Origin: Thermoanaerobaculia bacterium
Lineage (GTDB): Bacteria > Acidobacteriota > Thermoanaerobaculia > Multivoradales > JAHZIX01
Length of the DNA stretch: 35,199 bases
Assembly: GCA_027069135.1 (NCBI GenBank)
Contig: JALXFE010000603.1
Location: forward strand, 1 to 35,199
Direction: 5' to 3'
Under the pieces are notes generated by a model. It worked only from the letters and a program-made list of their open reading frames with translations. It did no database searches and had not been told where the DNA came from. Positions 1-7,763 of this stretch are shown piece after piece (position 1 is the stretch's first letter; each line of letters begins with the position of its first letter). Position numbers and translations under genes: made by a program.

Positions 1-173
1 GGCAAGGAAGGTGCCGGGCGGAAGATACCGAGGTAAGTGCTTCATACTCCTTGGGACGGAGAGTAGGAGGCGGATCTTGCAGATTCTGGGGAGAAATCGG
101 GGAATTGGGTGAAATTCGGGGGATTTCAGGAAGGGGCAGCCGATTATTGGGAGGATATACGGGTTTGAACCTG
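1..173. other. left-edge non-coding stretch with G-runs
   Basis: No gene is recognised here. A minus-strand ATG at 45-43 opens a frame that runs off the window edge (15 codons visible, beginning MKHLPRYLPPG). It is preceded by AAGGAG only one base away, which is too close for a normal ribosome binding site, so it is left uncalled. Four G-runs at 88-91, 99-102, 107-109 and 118-122 with loops of 7, 4 and 8 bases could form a G-quadruplex on the plus strand. Confidence 0.3.
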
Positions 174-737
174 CTAGGCCCGACTGTCCCAGAGAATGTC
201 GTTGACGCCCCTATGGTGGTTCTCGTAGCGGGCGGCGACGAAGAGGGCGTCGGAGAGTCGGTTGAGGTAGCGCACGGTGAAGGGGCCGACGGCTTCTTCC
301 CGTGCGAGACTTACCAATTCCCGCTCCGCTCGCCGGCAGACAGTCCGGGCGACGTGCAGGTGGGCAGCACCTGGGGCGCCTCCGGGAAGGATGAAGTTGG
401 CCAGAGGCGAAAGCTGCGTCGACATCTCGTCCATCCATGCTTCGAGAGCGTCGACGTGACGCCCCTCGATCCGAGGCACCGGGAGCTTTTCTTTGTCTTC
501 TTCCAGGATGCAAAGATCCGAGCCCAGGTGAAAGAGTTCGTTTTGGATCCGCTGCAGGGGTTCGACGAGGTCCGGGACCAGGCCAGCAGCCAACGCGACA
601 CCGAGTACCGAGCCGAGCTCATCTACCGTGCCGTAGGCGTGGATGCGCAAAGCATCCTTGGGTACCTGCTGACCGCTGCCGAGGCGGGTCTCGCCGCCGT
701 CTCCCGTGCGCGTGTAGACCTTGGTGATTCTCGGCAT
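174..737 (-). CDS. pduO: PduO-type ATP:cob(I)alamin adenosyltransferase
   Basis: This 187-residue cytoplasmic enzyme would transfer the adenosyl group of ATP to cob(I)alamin, making coenzyme B12 for salvage or for adenosylcobalamin-dependent mutases. The family signatures are all visible: TRTGDGG at 9-15 (ATP-binding N-terminus), FILPGG at 115-120, RTVCRRAER at 131-139 and [14 protein letters not shown] at 157-170. Length matches the family. The frame stays open far upstream, but the ATG at 737 is chosen because the homology starts there and GGAGG sits 7 bases before it. It lies 32 bases after the DprE1-like gene on the same strand and is probably the last gene of that operon. No cobalamin riboswitch or B12-dependent enzyme is visible nearby. 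Confidence 0.93.
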   Translation of the reverse strand: MPRITKVYTRTGDGGETRLGSGQQVPKDALRIHAYGTVDELGSVLGVALAAGLVPDLVEPLQRIQNELFHLGSDLCILEEDKEKLPVPRIEGRHVDALEAWMDEMSTQLSPLANFILPGGAPGAAHLHVARTVCRRAERELVSLAREEAVGPFTVRYLNRLSDALFVAARYENHHRGVNDILWDSRA

Positions 738-769
738 CTCAGAACCTCCGGAAGTTGGGGTGGACGACT

Positions 770-2260
770 CTAGTGAGAGGGAAGAAGGAGACGCTCGGCG
801 AGAGCTGAGGTGAGCCTCCCTCGGGGGTCTATCTCGCTCTTGAGCTTCGAGAATCGGGCCAATTGGCCCTCCCTCCACGTCGCCTGAAAAAGCTGCGCCG
901 AAATCGCAGCGTCTTTGGCCGGATAGAAACGTCCACCGGCGGCGACGACCGGCTGAGAGAGTTCCTGAATCATGGCCCATAGGCGCTGTCGATTCTTCGC
1001 CGTCACCGGAAAATCGAGAGCGAGCGAAAAGCCGTCGACCGCGTGGGAGAGCAGAAAGTCGTCGGCCCGGTGGCATTTTAGCACCGCCAAGAACGAGGGC
1101 ATCCGGTACCGGTGACAGATCTCCAACTGCTCACGAAACACCTCTTCCGCAGACCCTGCGGGCACAAAGCTTTGGTGCTGGATCAACCCGCCGTCGGCCG
1201 GATAGGCCCGTTCCCAACCGGGCATGTAGTCCAGGAGGAATTGGAACGCTGCCAGACTTTGATCGTAGGTCTTATTTCTCTCGAAGATCCTCGCATGGAA
1301 GTACTTTACTGAATTGACCCAGCGCATCCCGAAGCGGTTCGTCACGAAACGGGCAAACCACCACATCTTTGATTTGGGCAAAACGCCGAAGACCCGATCC
1401 GGGAGACTTTGACTCTCTAGGTTTAGGCTCTCCTGAGGGCTGGGATGATCCTTCGCGGCCAGATAGCTCGCCAGATGAATCTGGCCCCGGCCGAGGCGTT
1501 TTCCCTGGGCGAAGGCATCCAACCAGCCGACGACGTATTCGTGGTCGTCCTTGGCACCGTCCATCCGCTGCAACATCTCACCCAGATCACCCACCGGTAC
1601 GGCGGTGACACGCACCGAGCCGGTCTCGACTCGCTTGAGCTGCATGCGGATCCGTGTCAGGACACCCAGCTGCCCGAAGGAGCCGATCACAGCCTGAAAT
1701 AGCTCCGCATCGGTGTCCGGCCTCACCGTACGGACCTCGCCCGAGGGCGGCATCAAATCAAACTCCAGGCAATGATCTCCGACGGTTCCGGCCTGCCAGT
1801 TGTTCTTGCCATGGACGTTCATGGCCAGACACCCTCCCAAGGTCGGCCGCATCGTGCCCGGAACGACCGGGGGCCACCAACCTTGAGGCAACGTCGACTG
1901 CCACATCTGCTCGATGGTCACCCCGGGTTCGATGTCGATCACTCCGGACTCTCGGTCCCAGGAGAGGATCCGGTTCATCCGACGTAGATCCAGGACGATC
2001 GCCTCCGACCGCAGAGCGGCGTCACCGTAGCTGCGCCCGGTGCCGCGCAAGGTGACCTTCCATTCCCGGGAGCTCGCGACCTCGAGAATTTCTTGAAGCT
2101 CCTCCACACTTTGCGGCTGAGAAACGTAGCCGGCGGCGGCCACGGCACGGCCGAAGCCAGCCACCGATGCCAGCTTCTCCGCCGACAAAGGTCCGCTGTC
2201 GGGAGTTTGCTCCTCGCCCTCGCCGCCTCCCCTCAACGGCTCGAGCCTTTCTCGATGCAT
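770..2260 (-). CDS. dprE1: DprE1-like FAD-dependent oxidase
   Basis: This FAD-linked oxidase (496 residues) resembles decaprenylphosphoryl-beta-D-ribose 2'-oxidase, the first half of the DprE1/DprE2 epimerase that makes decaprenylphosphoryl-arabinose in mycobacteria. The FAD site shows [10 protein letters not shown] at about 73-82 and VHGKN at about 149-153. The C-terminal RFYPAKD carries the lysine (about 449) equivalent to DprE1 Lys418. In the segment matching the mycobacterial Cys387 region, Cys is replaced by Ala (FSLALDFP). The adjacent SDR gene makes the paired-epimerase reading likely. The actual substrate is inferred: another polyprenyl-phosphate pentose or a different sugar is possible. 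The start is uncertain: 2260 leaves 5 bases after the SDR stop, while an ATG at 2332 would give 520 residues but overlap the SDR by 67 bases. Neither has a strong ribosome binding site. Confidence 0.85.
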   Translation of the reverse strand: MHRERLEPLRGGGEGEEQTPDSGPLSAEKLASVAGFGRAVAAAGYVSQPQSVEELQEILEVASSREWKVTLRGTGRSYGDAALRSEAIVLDLRRMNRILSWDRESGVIDIEPGVTIEQMWQSTLPQGWWPPVVPGTMRPTLGGCLAMNVHGKNNWQAGTVGDHCLEFDLMPPSGEVRTVRPDTDAELFQAVIGSFGQLGVLTRIRMQLKRVETGSVRVTAVPVGDLGEMLQRMDGAKDDHEYVVGWLDAFAQGKRLGRGQIHLASYLAAKDHPSPQESLNLESQSLPDRVFGVLPKSKMWWFARFVTNRFGMRWVNSVKYFHARIFERNKTYDQSLAAFQFLLDYMPGWERAYPADGGLIQHQSFVPAGSAEEVFREQLEICHRYRMPSFLAVLKCHRADDFLLSHAVDGFSLALDFPVTAKNRQRLWAMIQELSQPVVAAGGRFYPAKDAAISAQLFQATWREGQLARFSKLKSEIDPRGRLTSALAERLLLPSH

Positions 2261-2265
2261 CCTGA

Positions 2266-3018
2266 TCAGATCTTCAGACGTCGAAAAAGAAAGGATGGAA
2301 TGGAGCCGATCACCCAGCTGACCAAGCGCCATCGAGCCGGCACATAGGCGCAGACCACGCCTCGGCGAGCCTTGGCGAGAATGATCTCCGCGGCCCGCTC
2401 CGCTGAAATCAACCACAGGAGGCCGGGTTTGCCGAAGGTCATGGGCGTGTCTACGAACCCGGGCTTGATGGTGACCACGCGGACGCCCCGGCGGGCGACC
2501 CGGTTGCGCAAAGCTTCCAGGTAGATCGCCAAAGCCCCCTTGGAAGTGTTGTACCCGGGGTTGGCGGAGCGGCCCCGGTCCCCCGCGATGGACCCGATCC
2601 CGACGATGGTTCCGCTGCCCAATTTATTGAACCGCCGGGCCGCCTCGTTGAGCCAGGCCATCGCCCCGAGCAGGTTCACCTCGACCATCAGGCTGTCTTT
2701 GCTCGTGTCGTACTCCTCGAAGTCGACCTCGGGCATGACCCCGGCGGCGTAGATGACCAGATCGAGACCACCCATGGCTCGGGGAATCTCCTGAAAGAGG
2801 TGCGGGATCTCGTCCCTGCGCAGGACATCCTGAGGAAAAGGAAAGGCCCGCTCCTCACCGCATAGGTCGTTGATCTCCCCAGCGATGCGCTCGAGCTCAT
2901 CCGCCCGGCGGGCAACGATCGAGACCAACGCTCCTTGCGCCGCCAGCTTCCGGGCCAGGGCCTCGCCGATCCCGGAGGAAGCCCCGATCACCAAGGCATG
3001 GTGGAATTCACTCGCCAT
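2266..3018 (-). CDS. SDR-family oxidoreductase, DprE2-like
   Basis: A classical short-chain dehydrogenase/reductase of 250 residues. It has the Rossmann glycine motif GASSGIG at 12-18, the NAG-like AAG at 91-93, Asn115, Ser143 and the catalytic YNTSK (Tyr156, Lys160). A hydrophobic stretch near the C-terminus (WLVSWVIGSIPSFLF-like, after about residue 230) could touch the membrane, as expected for an enzyme acting on a lipid-linked sugar. Its start overlaps the asparaginase stop by 11 bases, and its stop lies 5 bases before the DprE1-like start, so the three are probably translationally coupled. Position beside a DprE1-like oxidase suggests that it performs the NAD(P)H-dependent reduction of the keto-sugar intermediate (DprE2 role). 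The sequence alone shows only the SDR fold. Confidence 0.85.
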   Translation of the reverse strand: MASEFHHALVIGASSGIGEALARKLAAQGALVSIVARRADELERIAGEINDLCGEERAFPFPQDVLRRDEIPHLFQEIPRAMGGLDLVIYAAGVMPEVDFEEYDTSKDSLMVEVNLLGAMAWLNEAARRFNKLGSGTIVGIGSIAGDRGRSANPGYNTSKGALAIYLEALRNRVARRGVRVVTIKPGFVDTPMTFGKPGLLWLISAERAAEIILAKARRGVVCAYVPARWRLVSWVIGSIPSFLFRRLKI

Positions 3019-4048
3019 CAGCCCAGATTCCTACTTCGAAACGGCCGGAGGAATCCGCGGCACCGCGGAACATCCCCTCGGAATTGAAAGTCAAAGTCAT
3101 GTTGCCTCGGGAATCGACAGCGACCAGGCCGCCGTCCCCCTCGTCGAGGCGCTCGAAGATCAGCTTGCGGGCCGCCGCTTCCAGGTCGAGCCCACCGAAC
3201 TCCACTAACGCGGCGACATCTCGGGCGACGGTGTTGCGGATGAATTGCTCCCCGAAACCGGTGCAGGCGACCGCCGCGCTGCGATTGCTGGCATAGGTTC
3301 CGGCTCCGATGACCGGGACATCCCCGACCCGACCGAAGCGCTTATTGGTCATGCCGCCGGTAGAGTTTCCGGCTGCCAGATTCCCGTGGCGATCGAGGAC
3401 CACAGCCCCCACGGTCCCCAATTTGCCTTCCGGTCTGCCGGCGCTCTTGCCGGATTTCTCGGCATCGGCGTTCCGTTCCTTCTCGACGACGCGCTGCCAT
3501 TGGTCATAGCGCCGCTGGACGAAAAAATACTCCGGGTCGACGATCTCCAGTCCCTGTTCGGCGGCGAAGGTCTCGGCCCCACTCCCCATGAGGAAGACGT
3601 GCCGAGATTCGTCCATCACCTTCCGGGCCAGATGTATCGGATTGCGGATCGTCTTGACCCCGGAGATCGATCCACAGTTCTGGTCCCGACCGTCCATGAT
3701 GGCGGCGTCCATCTCGTGGGTGCCCTCGTTCGTGAAGACGGCTCCTTTACCGGCGTTGAAGAGGGGGTCGTCCTCCAGGGTCGCTAGAACGCTCTCCACA
3801 ACGTCGAGGCTCGAGGCACCCTCCTCGAGCATGTTGCGACCCAACTCGAGGGCACGCCTCAAGCCTTCCTTGTAGGCTGCCTCAGCTTCCGGAGGTACCC
3901 GGCTGTGCCGCACTCCGGCGCCACCGTGAATCGCGATGGCCCAATCGACTCCTCCCGTATCCTTCGGCTCCTGAGGAGCCGGGGCCTCCGGTGCCGGAGC
4001 ACAGGCGGTGAGTGCAAGCAGACACACGAGGACGGAAAGACGACGCAT
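3008..4048 (-). CDS. iaaA: isoaspartyl peptidase / L-asparaginase lipoprotein
   Basis: An N-terminal-nucleophile hydrolase of the plant-type asparaginase family (346 residues). The precursor is expected to cleave itself between Gly211 and Thr212 (GTVGAV), making Thr212 the nucleophile. NSTGG at 228-232, RVGD at 240-243 and TGFGE at 263-267 are the usual substrate-pocket motifs. It would hydrolyse isoaspartyl dipeptides or asparagine. The N-terminus is a lipoprotein signal with lipobox LTAC (Cys16), so the enzyme is membrane-anchored outside the cytoplasm, whereas many homologues are cytoplasmic. AGAGGAG stands 6 bases before the ATG. It is the first gene of the minus-strand operon and has a good promoter just upstream. 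The functional link to the sugar epimerase genes behind it is not obvious. Confidence 0.92.
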   Translation of the reverse strand: MRRLSVLVCLLALTACAPAPEAPAPQEPKDTGGVDWAIAIHGGAGVRHSRVPPEAEAAYKEGLRRALELGRNMLEEGASSLDVVESVLATLEDDPLFNAGKGAVFTNEGTHEMDAAIMDGRDQNCGSISGVKTIRNPIHLARKVMDESRHVFLMGSGAETFAAEQGLEIVDPEYFFVQRRYDQWQRVVEKERNADAEKSGKSAGRPEGKLGTVGAVVLDRHGNLAAGNSTGGMTNKRFGRVGDVPVIGAGTYASNRSAAVACTGFGEQFIRNTVARDVAALVEFGGLDLEAAARKLIFERLDEGDGGLVAVDSRGNMTLTFNSEGMFRGAADSSGRFEVGIWADGE

Positions 4049-4098
4049 AGAAACTCCTCTGGGTGGATCCGACCGGTCGGGTTGACCTTAAGGCTAAG

Positions 4099-4128
4099 AG
4101 TATACGGTCCCGCCCTCGGGCACAGCAA
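4099..4128 (-). promoter_or_regulatory. sigma70-type promoter of the asparaginase operon
   Basis: On the minus strand TTGCTG (4128-4123) and TATACT (4104-4099) are separated by 18 bases. They lie about 50 bases before the asparaginase start. The match is good for a GC-rich genome, but it is a consensus reading only. Confidence 0.5.
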
Positions 4129-4182
4129 AGGAAAGACATCCGGGCGAACCCTGTGAGGGGAATATTTTCGGCGCCGATACCG

Positions 4183-4211
4183 TTGACTCCCCAAGGACCG
4201 GGCACTACATT
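4183..4211 (+). promoter_or_regulatory. sigma70-type promoter of the Gly/Tyr-rich secreted protein gene
   Basis: TTGACT (4183-4188) and TACATT (4206-4211) are separated by exactly 17 bases, 24 bases before the ATG at 4236. With the minus-strand promoter at 4099-4128 it makes a divergent promoter region. Confidence 0.5.
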
Positions 4212-4235
4212 GGATTCAACGGATTCGGACGGCCC

Positions 4236-5177
4236 ATGGAGATGAACCGCAAACCATCGCGAAGCCCCTTGAGACGACAACGCTTCTTCCTTGCTCTGGC
4301 GGCCTGCTTGGGGCTATCCGTCGGCCTCGCCGGGGCTCCGGCTTGGGCAGATATCATCCTGCTCACCAACGGCAAGACCCTTGAGGGTACCCTCGAGGAG
4401 CTCAGTAACGGCAAGGTCCGCGTGCGTTTGGGCTACGGTAGCCTGAGCCTCTCCAGGGAACAGATCGCCACCGTTCACCGCGCCCACACCCTGGATGAAA
4501 TCATTGAGGACGCCCTCGAAGGGTTGGCTCCGCAAGACGCCCAGGGCCGCTACCGACTCGCGCGGCAAGCCCAGGAAGAGCACTCCCTCACCCTGTACCG
4601 GAGATTGCTGGAGAAGGTCGTGGCCATCGACTCGGACCATGAAGCGGCTCGGCGCGAGCTCGGCTACTTACCCCATGACGGCACCTGGGTCACCGAGGCA
4701 CAACTTCATAAGCTACAAGGGGAGGTCAGCTTCCGCGGGGAATGGATGGCCGCCCAGACCCGGGACCAGATCCTGATCGCTGAGGCGTCCGGGCGCAGGG
4801 CTTCCGAGGAGCGCCGCCAGGCTCAATTCGCCGCGGTGCATCAACGACGGGAAGCGGCCGCCGCCGCTGAGCGCGAAGCTGAAACCTTAGCGGCCCGACC
4901 TGCGGGCTTTTCCTCGACGTTCCAGCCGGGACGGAGTTTCGGATTCGCCTCCGGAGCGTACGGTTTTGGCAGAATCTATGGCGGCTACGGCGGCTACGGC
5001 GGCTACGGATACGGACCGGCCTACCAACCTCTGCAACCCTTTCAGCCGGGACAGATCCAGGTCCCGAACCAGACCTATCGCTACTCCTTCCACCAGACCT
5101 TTAGCGCTCGTCCCGGTCGCGGCCCTCGCCCCTACGTCGGCTACCGCGCCGACCCTCCGCCCCGACGTCGACGCTAA
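4236..5177 (+). CDS. secreted protein with small beta domain and Gly/Tyr-rich tail
   Basis: Function not recognised (313 residues). Residues 1-38 form a signal peptide with a basic N-region, a hydrophobic core and an AWA-D cleavage site. Residues 40-80 (ILLTNGKTLEGTLEEL and following) are a short beta-rich module with the pattern 'D.I.L.NG..LEG.L', seen in many secreted proteins of Acidobacteria and Planctomycetes. Residues 95-180 are helical and charged, with a D-G-T-W-V-T motif. Residues 185-215 are an Arg/Glu/Ala-rich probable coiled coil. From about 231 there is a YGGYGGYGGYGYG run, then a Gln/Pro/Tyr-rich and finally Arg/Pro-rich tail ending PPRRRR. The composition suggests a surface or cell-wall-associated protein. 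It stands alone between two divergent or convergent units. Confidence 0.8.
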   Translation: MEMNRKPSRSPLRRQRFFLALAACLGLSVGLAGAPAWADIILLTNGKTLEGTLEELSNGKVRVRLGYGSLSLSREQIATVHRAHTLDEIIEDALEGLAPQDAQGRYRLARQAQEEHSLTLYRRLLEKVVAIDSDHEAARRELGYLPHDGTWVTEAQLHKLQGEVSFRGEWMAAQTRDQILIAEASGRRASEERRQAQFAAVHQRREAAAAAEREAETLAARPAGFSSTFQPGRSFGFASGAYGFGRIYGGYGGYGGYGYGPAYQPLQPFQPGQIQVPNQTYRYSFHQTFSARPGRGPRPYVGYRADPPPRRRR

Positions 5178-5189
5178 ATTGAGCCCGCG

Positions 5190-6899
5190 CTAGAAATCGA
5201 GCTTCTCCAGCCGCCTCCGGCCCAGCCGCAGAGGTATGAAGCACGTCAGGGCGGCGAGCAGACTCAAACCTCCCAACCCGAGGCTGGCGGGCCACAGAAG
5301 ATCCGAGGACCAACCTCCCCAACGAGCCACCAACCGCCACTGAAGAAGGGCGGCCTGGATCCCGCTCGCCACCACGACGAAGGCCATGCTGAGGATGAAG
5401 TTCAGCGTCCCCCCCATTCCGGAAACGATGCGGGAAGGGTTGTCTTCCTCGAAGTTAGCGAAGAGGCTGCCGAGTCCGACCGCCAGACCCGCCAGGGCCA
5501 GGTTCGTCACCGCGACAGTAAACAGCGATACTCCGATGCTGAAACCGTCGAGCCGTAACCGGTAGCTCGTAACCAACGTGATCAGAAGGGTAAAGCCGGA
5601 AGTCGCGAGAACCCCCAACCAAAGTTTCTGCCGCTGAACCTGCCTCCAAGAAATGGGAGCCAATCCGAGGACCCAGGCCCTACGCCCCTCGAGGCTGATC
5701 ATGGGAAAGAGAAAGCGGGTGGTCAGGGTCGCCAGGATGAGCAGGCCGACCGTCCCGTTGAGCATCGCGATGAGACCCCGCCAGAGCTGTGCGTCGTAGG
5801 CCGGAGAGCTGCGCCGCATGGTCGCGGCATAGAGGGCCAGAATCCCGAAGAAGAGAAGAAATTGGGACCATTGGGCGGGATCCCGCCAGAAGAGCAGGAT
5901 GTCTTTGAAAACCAAGGAACGGTACGGCTCCGGCAGGGGGCCCACCCATTTCCGCAGGATCCCTCGGCTGCTGACGGCGCCCTTGCGCTGCCCGCTCGCC
6001 ACCCCTTGAAGGGCAGACCAGCCGGGAAAGAAGATCCACCCCGCCAAGACGGTCGCGAGGCCGACCCCCACCGATGCTGCGACACAGAGGAGAAACAAAG
6101 GCGGCGCCGCTGCAGAAGGGGATCCTGCCGCCAGCTCCAAGATCGCCGAGACCGCCCATTGGCTGGGAAGCGCCGGGTGCTCCGCCGTCCTCATGACCTC
6201 CAGAAGGGTCTCCAAGCTAGCCCCGGTTCCCGGATCGAGAGCCGCCAGCCGACCTCGGATGAAGACGAAAAAACCTCCGACCCCCACCGTCGCGGCCACC
6301 AGGAGCCCCCTCTTCCCAAGGATCGGTAGGCATCGCAAGGCCGCCAGAGCGATGATCGCCCCCAGGGCGGCGGGGATGAGGGCGAAGAGAGGATAGATCG
6401 CCAGAAGACCCAAGTAGAAAATGGGCGGTGCCTCGGCTATCAGGCCGAAAGCCACCAGGAAGGGAGAGCCCAGGAAGGCCGAAGCCCAAGAGCTTAGGAG
6501 AGCCGACTCCAAGAACCGCCCGAGGAAGAAAGTTCGATAGCCGATGGGAGCCGTCAGGAGGAAACGGACCTCTCGGGCGCGATACAACGTCGCGAAGGTC
6601 ACCAACGAGCTCGAGAAAACCAGCAACCAGAACAAGGCGAGGGCTAGCGACGAGAGCAGCCGTCCCGTGATCAGATTGCCGGCCGAGAATCCGAGCGTTC
6701 CCACGGCTTCTCCACCGAAGATCTGCAACCAGCCCAAAGCACCCCCGAAGAGTCGGAAGGCGCCCCACCAAAGAAGAACGGCGGACAGGGAGACGACCGC
6801 GACCTTCAAGCGAGACTCGCGGCGCAGAGAGACCAGGCCGTGACGAGCCATGCGGCTCTTGGCCCGAAATATGGCCCGGAGGGGTCCGCGGGGCGACAC
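5190..6899 (-). CDS. ABC-2-type transporter permease
   Basis: A large polytopic membrane protein (569 residues) with many hydrophobic segments, for example AVVSLSAVLLWWGAF near 34-48 and LALALFWLLVFSSSLVTFAT near 86-105, and long cytoplasmic connections. It follows the ABC ATPase gene by 6 bases, so the two should form one exporter. The size and layout resemble the large ABC-2 permeases linked with single ATPases in Acidobacteria and Bacteroidetes. The substrate cannot be read from the sequence. The start is uncertain: GTG at 6899 has GGGAG only one base before it, and ATG at 6851 (MARHGLVSL) is an alternative 16 residues shorter. The 3' end is convergent with the Gly/Tyr-rich protein gene, 12 bases apart. 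Confidence 0.85.
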   Translation of the reverse strand: MSPRGPLRAIFRAKSRMARHGLVSLRRESRLKVAVVSLSAVLLWWGAFRLFGGALGWLQIFGGEAVGTLGFSAGNLITGRLLSSLALALFWLLVFSSSLVTFATLYRAREVRFLLTAPIGYRTFFLGRFLESALLSSWASAFLGSPFLVAFGLIAEAPPIFYLGLLAIYPLFALIPAALGAIIALAALRCLPILGKRGLLVAATVGVGGFFVFIRGRLAALDPGTGASLETLLEVMRTAEHPALPSQWAVSAILELAAGSPSAAAPPLFLLCVAASVGVGLATVLAGWIFFPGWSALQGVASGQRKGAVSSRGILRKWVGPLPEPYRSLVFKDILLFWRDPAQWSQFLLFFGILALYAATMRRSSPAYDAQLWRGLIAMLNGTVGLLILATLTTRFLFPMISLEGRRAWVLGLAPISWRQVQRQKLWLGVLATSGFTLLITLVTSYRLRLDGFSIGVSLFTVAVTNLALAGLAVGLGSLFANFEEDNPSRIVSGMGGTLNFILSMAFVVVASGIQAALLQWRLVARWGGWSSDLLWPASLGLGGLSLLAALTCFIPLRLGRRRLEKLDF

Positions 6900-6905
6900 G
6901 CTCCC

Positions 6906-7631
6906 TTAGCCCTCGTCCTGGGTCAATTCCAGGAAGACGTTTTCCAGGGAGCCCGGATGACTGGCCAAAGCCTTGATTTCGTCGACGGTACCCAGATGCC
7001 GGAGGCGACCCTGGTGGATGATCCCCACCCGATCCGCCAGTTCCTCGGCGATGGTCAGGCTATGGGTCGACATGAAGATCGTCAGCCCTAACTGTGCCTG
7101 CTGCTTCAGGAACGCTTTGACGCGATGAATATTCTTCGGATCGAGACCCACCCACGGCTCATCTACGATCACCGCCTGGGGCTCGTGGAGGAAGGTCGAG
7201 GCGAAGGAGAGCTTCTGACGCATTCCGTGGCTGTAGTGTTCGACCAGCTGATCCGTCTCCGCCGACAGCTCGAAGGTCTCCAGAAGCTCCTCCGCCCGAG
7301 GGCGCCAACGCTCCGCCGGCATACGGTAGAGGCCAGCGACGAACTCCATCCACTCCCAACCGGTCAGCCGCGGGTACAAGAACGGATGGTCCGGGATATA
7401 CCCGATCCGACGCTTGGCTTCGAGGGGTTGGGTTTGGAGATCGAAGCCCGCCACCCAGGCTTGGCCTGAGGTCGGGCGCAGGAGGCCGGTCAGCATCTTG
7501 ATGGTCGTGGTCTTGCCCGCCCCGTTGGGACCGAGGAAACAGAAAAACTCCCCCACCTCGACCTCAAGATCCAACTCCGACACTGCGGTCTTTGGGCCAA
7601 ATGCCTTGCTGAGTTGTTCGACTCGGATCAT
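6906..7631 (-). CDS. ABC transporter ATP-binding protein
   Basis: Cytoplasmic ATPase of an ABC-2 exporter (241 residues). It has Walker A GPNGAGKTT at 34-42, a signature loop degenerate from LSGGQ (YSHGMRQK at 134-141, common in this subfamily), Walker B AVIVDEP at 154-160, the D-loop GLDP and the switch histidine in STHS. GGAG is placed 7 bases before the ATG at 7631. The permease gene follows immediately. Upstream, the same reading frame stays open through a 12-bp tandem repeat all the way back to the stop codon of bpt, but no ATG, GTG or TTG start occurs in that stretch, so 7631 is kept as the start. Confidence 0.93.
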   Translation of the reverse strand: MIRVEQLSKAFGPKTAVSELDLEVEVGEFFCFLGPNGAGKTTTIKMLTGLLRPTSGQAWVAGFDLQTQPLEAKRRIGYIPDHPFLYPRLTGWEWMEFVAGLYRMPAERWRPRAEELLETFELSAETDQLVEHYSHGMRQKLSFASTFLHEPQAVIVDEPWVGLDPKNIHRVKAFLKQQAQLGLTIFMSTHSLTIAEELADRVGIIHQGRLRHLGTVDEIKALASHPGSLENVFLELTQDEG

Positions 7632-7658
7632 CCTGGATCTCCGGTGGGGCTGTGTAAT

Positions 7659-7735
7659 TTCTAGCGCACGTTCTAGCGCACGTTCTAGCGCACGTTCTAG
7701 CGCACGTTCTAGCGCACTTTCTAGCGCAACTTCTA
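7659..7735. repeat. 12-bp tandem repeat between bpt and the ABC exporter
   Basis: Six consecutive 12-base units of TTCTAGCGCACG (plus-strand reading) run from 7659 to 7730, followed by a partial unit TTCTA. The first four are identical; the fifth ends ACT and the sixth AAC. Each unit contains the rare tetramer CTAG. On the transcribed minus strand the unit reads CGT GCG CTA GAA, encoding Arg-Ala-Leu-Glu in the frame shared by both neighbouring genes. A 12-base unit keeps that frame whatever the copy number. It probably changes copy number by slippage. Confidence 0.95.
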
Positions 7736-7741
7736 TTGGTC

Positions 7742-7763
7742 GCCTCGGCTAGCAGCCCGAGGC
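7742..7763 (-). other. GC-rich hairpin with the bpt stop codon in its loop
   Basis: GCCTCGG (7742-7748) and CCGAGGC (7757-7763) are perfect 7-base inverted arms around an 8-base loop that holds the TAG stop of bpt (7751-7749 on minus). No U-run follows, so it is not a classical terminator. It could slow transcription or ribosomes at the gene end. Confidence 0.5.

Noticed and set aside
174-737. Cobalamin riboswitch near the adenosyltransferase gene
   Set aside because: The upstream space is only 32 bases and no B12-box-like sequence was seen.
2261-2416. Longer start of the DprE1-like gene (GTG 2416 or ATG 2332)
   Set aside because: Either would overlap the SDR gene by 67 bases or more; the ATG at 2260 avoids this, though the point is not settled.
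7659-7735. CRISPR-like array
   Set aside because: The 12-base units are contiguous with no spacers.
7414-7752. Plus-strand open frame encoding Ser-Ser-Ala-Arg repeats
   Set aside because: It is antisense to the ABC ATPase and exists only because the 12-bp tandem repeat keeps the frame open.
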